Source of the DNA: Rhabditoides inermis
Taxonomy: Eukaryota; Nematoda; Chromadorea; Rhabditida; Rhabditidae
Direction of reading: 5' to 3'
Length of the DNA: 64,000 nt
Assembly: GCA_963966185.1 (NCBI GenBank)
Contig: CAWZYM010000291.1
Location: 186,001-250,000, forward strand
Part shown: positions 59,501 through 64,000 of the stretch, piece after piece
How positions within the stretch are numbered: the stretch's first letter is position 1
Layout: every line of letters starts with the position of its first letter
Notes under the pieces: model-generated
What the model was told of the DNA's origin: nothing
Database searches by the model: none
What the model saw: only the letters and a program-made list of their open reading frames with translations
Program-made: the position numbers and the translations under genes

Positions 59501-60055
59501 AGAACGAGAGAACGAGAGAACGAGAGAACGAGAGAAAGAGAAAACGAAATAACGAGAGAACTAGATAACGAGAGAACGAGAGAACGAGAGAAAGAAAGAA
59601 AGGGAGAAGGGGGGAAGGAGGGAAGGAGAGGAGGAGAGACGGAGAGACGGAGAGAACGAGAGAACGAGAGAACGAGAGAACGAGAGAACGAGAGAAAGAG
59701 AGAACGAGAGAAAGAGAGAAAAGAGAGAAAAGAGAGAACGAGAGAAAGAGAGAAAAGAGAGAAAGGGAGAAAGAGAGAACGAGAGAACGAGAGAACTAGA
59801 GAACGAGAGAAAGAGAGAAAGGGATAACGAGAGAACGAGAGAAAGAGAGAACGAGAGAAAGAGAGAACGAGAGAAAGAGAGAAGGAAAGAAGGAGGGAAG
59901 GAAGGAAGGAGGGAAGGAGAGGAGGAGAGGAGGAGAGAAGGGGAGAAGGAGAGAAGGAGGGAAGGAATGGGAGGAGAGAAGGAGGAAAGGAGAGGAGGAG
60001 AGAAGGAAAGAAGGAGAGAAGGAGGGAAGGAATGGAAGGAGAGAACGAGAGAACG
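53535..60055. repeat. 6.5-kb GA-rich satellite with higher-order repeat
   Basis: The whole stretch is built from 8-base units (GAGAGAAC, GAGAGAAA) and GGAAGGAGG-type blocks. It also has a longer period. The phrase AAACCGATAG recurs at about 54315, 55961, 57257 and 58664, and AGGGTGGT at about 54801, 56463, 57751 and 59393, so units of about 1.3-1.65 kb are repeated nearly four times with internal insertions or deletions. Minus-strand open frames of up to 517 residues (SRSLVLSF repeats) exist only because neither 8-mer contains a stop in these frames. The edges are AT-rich unique DNA. Confidence 0.95.
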
Positions 60056-60703
60056 AGAAAATATCGAATAAATTTGAAATGAAATTGATGAAATAATGAG
60101 AGAAGAACATGTTACATGTATGAAGACGAGAGAGAAAATTTCTATGAAATTCAACAAAAGGACATATATTATCTTTTAAAAGTACTTCCGTAAAAAGTGT
60201 TGTTTGTGTTAACCTGATTCAAGAAAAGCGCATGCATATATTATTAATTTTCGAAAAATCAAATCGTAAACACCTGAACATGAAAACTAACACAAACTTG
60301 CTCTTTCAAAACGTTGAATAATTTTTGAATAATTAATGTTGAATAATTCCATGTTTTATTTTTTTGACATTTTTATACCTGAAACATTGAGTCAAACAAC
60401 ATCACGAATAACATTTTATTTTACTGATAAACCATAAATAATAAACCGCAAAAAACACTAAATAAACAAAACAATCGTATTATTCTGAATGTTACGTGTA
60501 ACTATTTTATATAAAAATATATATCTGTTAGCTCAAACAGACTTTTTTGGGTTGTCAAAAAAGGAAGAATACGAGAAGTGCAACTTCAGATGTTCGCGTT
60601 CGTCAAGCACGAGGCGCGTTACTGGAAAGATAAGAGATCAGCTGTACTCCATGGAACGACTGTCTTCATCACAATATGGAATATGGTTGTGGCAGCATTG
60701 AAA
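60056..60703. other. AT-rich, no gene seen
   Basis: AT-rich stretch after the satellite with no exon I can support. Confidence 0.5.
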
Positions 60704-60960
60704 TTAAATTAAAACAGTTGCATTCTAGACAGTGCACTAGCCTTCTCCCGCCCTCTCTTTCTCCCCTTTTCTCTCTCCCTCTCTCCCCCTCCATCTCCCC
60801 TTCTCTCACCTCTCCCCCAGCATCCGTGTCATCCGTGTCGACATCTGACGTCGCCTCGTCGGTTGTCTCCTCCTTCTCCACTTCCGCTCTCCTCCCTTTC
60901 TTCACGGGATCCGGCTGAATGTACCGTCATCACAGAATCCGTACATGTGGAACAGGCCTA
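60704..60960 (-). CDS. Possible 3' exons of an unrecognised gene
   Basis: A minus-strand exon at 60810-60914 is open in one frame (PDPVKKGRRAEVEKEE, then TSDVDTDDTDAGGE) between a good acceptor (ACATTCAG) and a good donor (GTGAGA). A short last exon (NATVLI and stop, 60704-60724) after GTCTAG would fit in phase. Upstream, GLFHMYGFCDDGTF (about 60915-60956) is open, but I could not build a convincing chain further. The product is acidic and unrecognised. The plus strand is also open at 60945-61133, so the coding strand is uncertain. Confidence 0.3.
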
Positions 60961-61263
60961 CAGTGAAACACCACGTGGGTTTAATCAGATGTGTGAATCT
61001 GCTCAACACACTCCAGGAGGTAGCCGCCGTCGCTACCTCTCCTGAGCCGAACTATATGGGAATGATAATGCCGGAGAGACCTGCTGAAAGTAGCAAACAG
61101 ACTTGTTTCCGATTGTTGGGAAGGACTTTCTGACCCTGTTCCAACTCCCGTCTGTCTTCCGCTCACAAAAATGATAAACTTCGCGCAAGAATCATAGTCG
61201 GCTACTGGAATTCGTTTATTCGTTAATAACTCATGTCAACCTCCAAACACAATCTACCGAAGT

Positions 61264-61689
61264 ATGCGAGTGTTGATCAACGACCAGATGCGACCCGCCA
61301 TCGAGGAGTCTACATCCAGAACAATCAGCTTCCACAGTACGCAGAACGACTACTCAACCCGAGGAACGCCTGCTTTTCTGGAAGTGTTACTCCTGTACTT
61401 CCGTCGAAAGCTCAGCAAGCCACTCAGCCTATTCTACAAAACCTTTTCTAAGTCGGTGTTGTTGAAAAGGCTGAAACGGACATTGGAAGCTTGGAAGACA
61501 AACTTTTTTTTCAGAGTTCATTCACCCAAGATTTTATCACATCCGCCTCATAATCATAACACACGACGACTCATGTCAGATACTTGTGTTGTTTGTTCGA
61601 TTGTTCATGCATATCACATAAACATCACCGCCTCATTTTTTTGTTATTCATTGATGTTTGCTCAGTTGACTAATATGAAAAAAGTATGA
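61264..61689 (+). CDS. Unsupported open frame, possibly coding
   Basis: A 141-codon open frame starting MRVLINDQMRPAIEEST with a basic helical stretch (LLYFRRKLSKPL, LKRLKRTLEAW). No domain is recognised and the second half looks non-coding (FFFRVHSP, TASFFCYSL). An acceptor-like TTTTTTTTCAG falls at 61505-61515. It may be an exon, a transposon remnant or chance. The rest of 61690-62335 shows nothing. Confidence 0.2.
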   Translation: MRVLINDQMRPAIEESTSRTISFHSTQNDYSTRGTPAFLEVLLLYFRRKLSKPLSLFYKTFSKSVLLKRLKRTLEAWKTNFFFRVHSPKILSHPPHNHNTRRLMSDTCVVCSIVHAYHINITASFFCYSLMFAQLTNMKKV

Positions 61690-62335
61690 AATCAAGTGCC
61701 AGTCACTGTGTTTATAGTCAGATATGTGTTTAGGAGGCACAGAAATGCGTGAAACGGTGAATGTTGGTGTTGGAGTAAAGTGAAAAGGAACGAAGTCGAT
61801 ACAGTTGTTGACGGTGGAGACAAGTTAGGAGAAGTAGAACGGGCGAATGAGGCGGACAAGGTCCAACAAAAAAGTCCAAAAGCTATTTAAAAGGCGGCAT
61901 GCAACCGGTTCGGGCAATTCGATCAGCCGACAGCGTGATTACTTCGAGCAAGACAATTCAGCAGTCATATCTGTCGCAGAAAAAACACTACTACAATGTC
62001 AGTTAGAAAACAGCTGGACTCAAGAGTTTGTCCACCTTTCCGAGTCGATTCTGCATCCCTCAACGCTGCCCAATGATGCGTTAACGCTTTGTGTATCATA
62101 GAATCTATCTGCTATCTCACTGATAAGGAATATTGAATCCATGAAAATAAATGCGCATCTAAGCGATTCAAGATTAAAAGATAGCACGAGTCAGCATAAA
62201 AAAGTCCTCTCCTTGCTATCAACGATAAATCGCAATTGATACGCTTATTCATCACTATAAAATATCTGCGAGTAGAGCCATTTCACAATACTTCCTTCTC
62301 GTGTACTGATCTTAGTTCTTTCAGGGTAATTCAAT

Positions 62336-64000
62336 ATGGCGTCTCGGCGGCTGTTAAGAGTGAGTTTTACCCTTTTCATTTGAACTCACATATTTTCAAA
62401 AACCTTTTTGCCTTTATATTATGACTATCTTCATGATAGTAACAGAATGTAAACAAACATTTCGCAAATAACAAAAAGTCCAAATCGACCGATTTTGTCG
62501 CAAAACAAAAATGTTTAAAAAAAAACTAATTGAAAATGACTTGTAGGACTACGACGAGATCCGTCGGGATCCTCAGGAGCTGATCGAGGCGGTGCCGAAC
62601 GACGCGAATAAACTCGAGTGCCACTATGCGCTGCACGGACCCGCCGGAACGCCGTACGAAGGTATGCACGAAAGTATCACTATTCTGAGCCAGTTCAAGA
62701 TGCCGCCTGCCAAAATCACTCGAATTTTTGCCTCGTTTGAACCAAAGTAATTAAGGGGGCATTTACTACGGCAAGATTGTCTTCACAATGGATTTTCCCA
62801 ACAAGCCGCCGGCCTTCTATATGATGACACCCAGTGGCAGATTCCAAGTGAGGCATTGTTGTACGTATTGACGTCTCCACTTTTTTCAACCCTAACTTAT
62901 GGTTTTGTATGCAGGCTCGATGCGTTCCTCATTAACTTAGACGTCACTCGCGCCAGACCTGTTGGCTGACAGAAAGATTCAGTTATTAGAAATATAAACC
63001 CTATTAATCGAGTTGGAAGTGGACGTTGCAGCCGGGCGCTCGCATCTGTATGACGATCTCAGACCACCACCCGGAGACATGGAATCCCGCCTGGACCGTG
63101 AAAGGAATGCTCGTGGGTGAGTCACTGATCAGTTTGCAACAGCATGTTAACAAACAACATGAGTGTAGGATATGTATTCGCATTTTCATAGGCCTTCAAT
63201 CGTTTTTCGTGGACACTGATAACGCGGTGGGCTGCATTCAATCGACAGACGCCGAGAAGAGGCTGCACGCGCAAAGGAGCAAGGAGTGGAACCTTAAGGT
63301 GAGTTCATTCGTTCAGGTTTATGTGAGAACCGAGTTTTCTTATTTGAAAAAAGTAGACGATGTTCAATAACTTCTTAGAACCAACTATTCTGCTTGCTGT
63401 TCCATGATCTGGCCGAGACTTTGCGAGTGGAGCTCGGACAAAAAAACAGGCCGTGAGTGGATACTGTACAGTATATCATACATATTATGAGTTCACTCTT
63501 TCATTTTCAGCGAGTTCAACGTCCCGGATGCATTCGAAGAGGTTCGTCACAAGTGAAAATATGTCTCCCATCTTTCAACTGCTCTTTCAAAGCTGGTCGT
63601 TTGTAAAACAGATAAGCCTTCACATTTCAGGAGACAGCGGCCGAGATCATGCTGCGCTCGTACGAGTGTTCAATCTGCCACATGATACTCGGCGACAACG
63701 GCCCTCCTGTGCGGTAAGTAGTGAGACGCTGATCATCAATGCAATATTTGCATAATCGTCTCTGCGCGCTATACAAATGATAATACGAGCACATTTTTGA
63801 AGAATTTGATTTTTGACATGTTTTTAAAACAATGATTTATCGAAATAATCACCATTTGAGGGCCGAGTCGGATCATGGCACATGCGAACACAACTTCTGC
63901 TCAGGATGCATCAACAACTGGTTCAAGGACAAGTCCGCCTCGCATAAGAAGTGTCCCGAGGTGCCTCGGGTGGTGATAGAGGAAAGACTGTGCAAAATTG
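62336..64000 (+). CDS. UBC6/UBE2J-type E2, apparently fused to a RING-like domain (3' cut)
   Basis: Nine exons (62336-62359, 62547-62661, 62756-62847, 63032-63116, 63192-63298, 63379-63452, 63511-63541, 63631-63713, 63861-64000) join in phase and run off the window. The N-terminal part is a ubiquitin-conjugating enzyme of the UBC6/UBE2J type: MASRRLLRDYDEIRRDP, GPAGTPYEGGIYYGKIVF, KPPAFYMMTPSGRF, and RICMTISDHHPETWNPAWTV with the catalytic Cys. Relatives hand ubiquitin to ER degradation ligases and are tail-anchored. Here, instead of a membrane anchor, the frame continues through FNVPDAFEEETAAEIMLR into CSIC, GTCEHNFCSGC, NNWF and KKCPEV, a RING-like pattern in which the eighth ligand expected after CP is not seen. 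The donor joining the two parts (GTTCGT after 63541) is weak. If that intron were retained the E2 would stop after VRHK, and the RING could start separately at the ATG within EIMLRS. Confidence 0.8.

Noticed and set aside
1..64000. CRISPR arrays, bacterial operons or riboswitches
   Set aside because: The window is spliced eukaryotic DNA; the regular repeats are microsatellite or satellite, without spacer structure.

Overview
The window is eukaryotic and almost certainly from a nematode. Genes are cut into many short exons (often 60-150 bases) by short introns with TTTTCAG-type acceptors. The galectin at 19568-22482 is very close to Caenorhabditis LEC-1 as I remember it, and the other recognisable genes have nematode counterparts. 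The species cannot be named from the sequence. The DNA is unusually rich in GA/CT microsatellites. All exon models were built by hand from reading frame, splice signals and phase; no alignment was run.

Layout. 1-3610 (+): the 3' part of a FAXC/CDR-like GST-fold gene, then a RING-finger gene with a hydrophobic tail. 3611-17392: a duplicated block on the minus strand. It holds two full prominin-like pentaspan genes (4722-8746 and 12754-16599), a relic of a third prominin 3' end (9655-9970), an unrecognised gene (10517-11796) with a broken partial copy (3779-3945), and duplicated non-coding flanks. 17393-19567 has no gene that I can support. 19568-22482 (+): tandem-repeat galectin. 22717-37760 is a run of four minus-strand genes: an SNM1/Apollo-type nuclease, an HP1-type chromo/chromoshadow protein, a CPEB RNA-binding protein, and an unrecognised 639-residue protein that seems built of repeated cold-shock/OB-like modules. 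40178-45948 (-): SAS10/UTP3. 46386-50246 (+): HSPA13/STCH, divergent from SAS10. 50778-51496 (+): a two-LIM protein. 51848-52470 carries transposon-derived pieces. 53535-60055 is a 6.5-kb GA-rich satellite with a higher-order repeat of about 1.3-1.65 kb. 62336-64000 (+): a UBC6/UBE2J-type ubiquitin-conjugating enzyme whose reading frame appears to run on into a RING-like zinc-binding region, cut by the window edge.

Most genes are ordinary housekeeping or regulatory genes (ER quality control, rRNA processing, translation control, heterochromatin, DNA-end processing) and do not form one pathway. The less ordinary items are the apparent E2-RING fusion, the multi-module cold-shock-like protein, the three-step prominin duplication with its orphan companion, two related MITEs with 3-bp target duplications, and GC-AG introns, including one site that is GC in one prominin copy and GT in the other.
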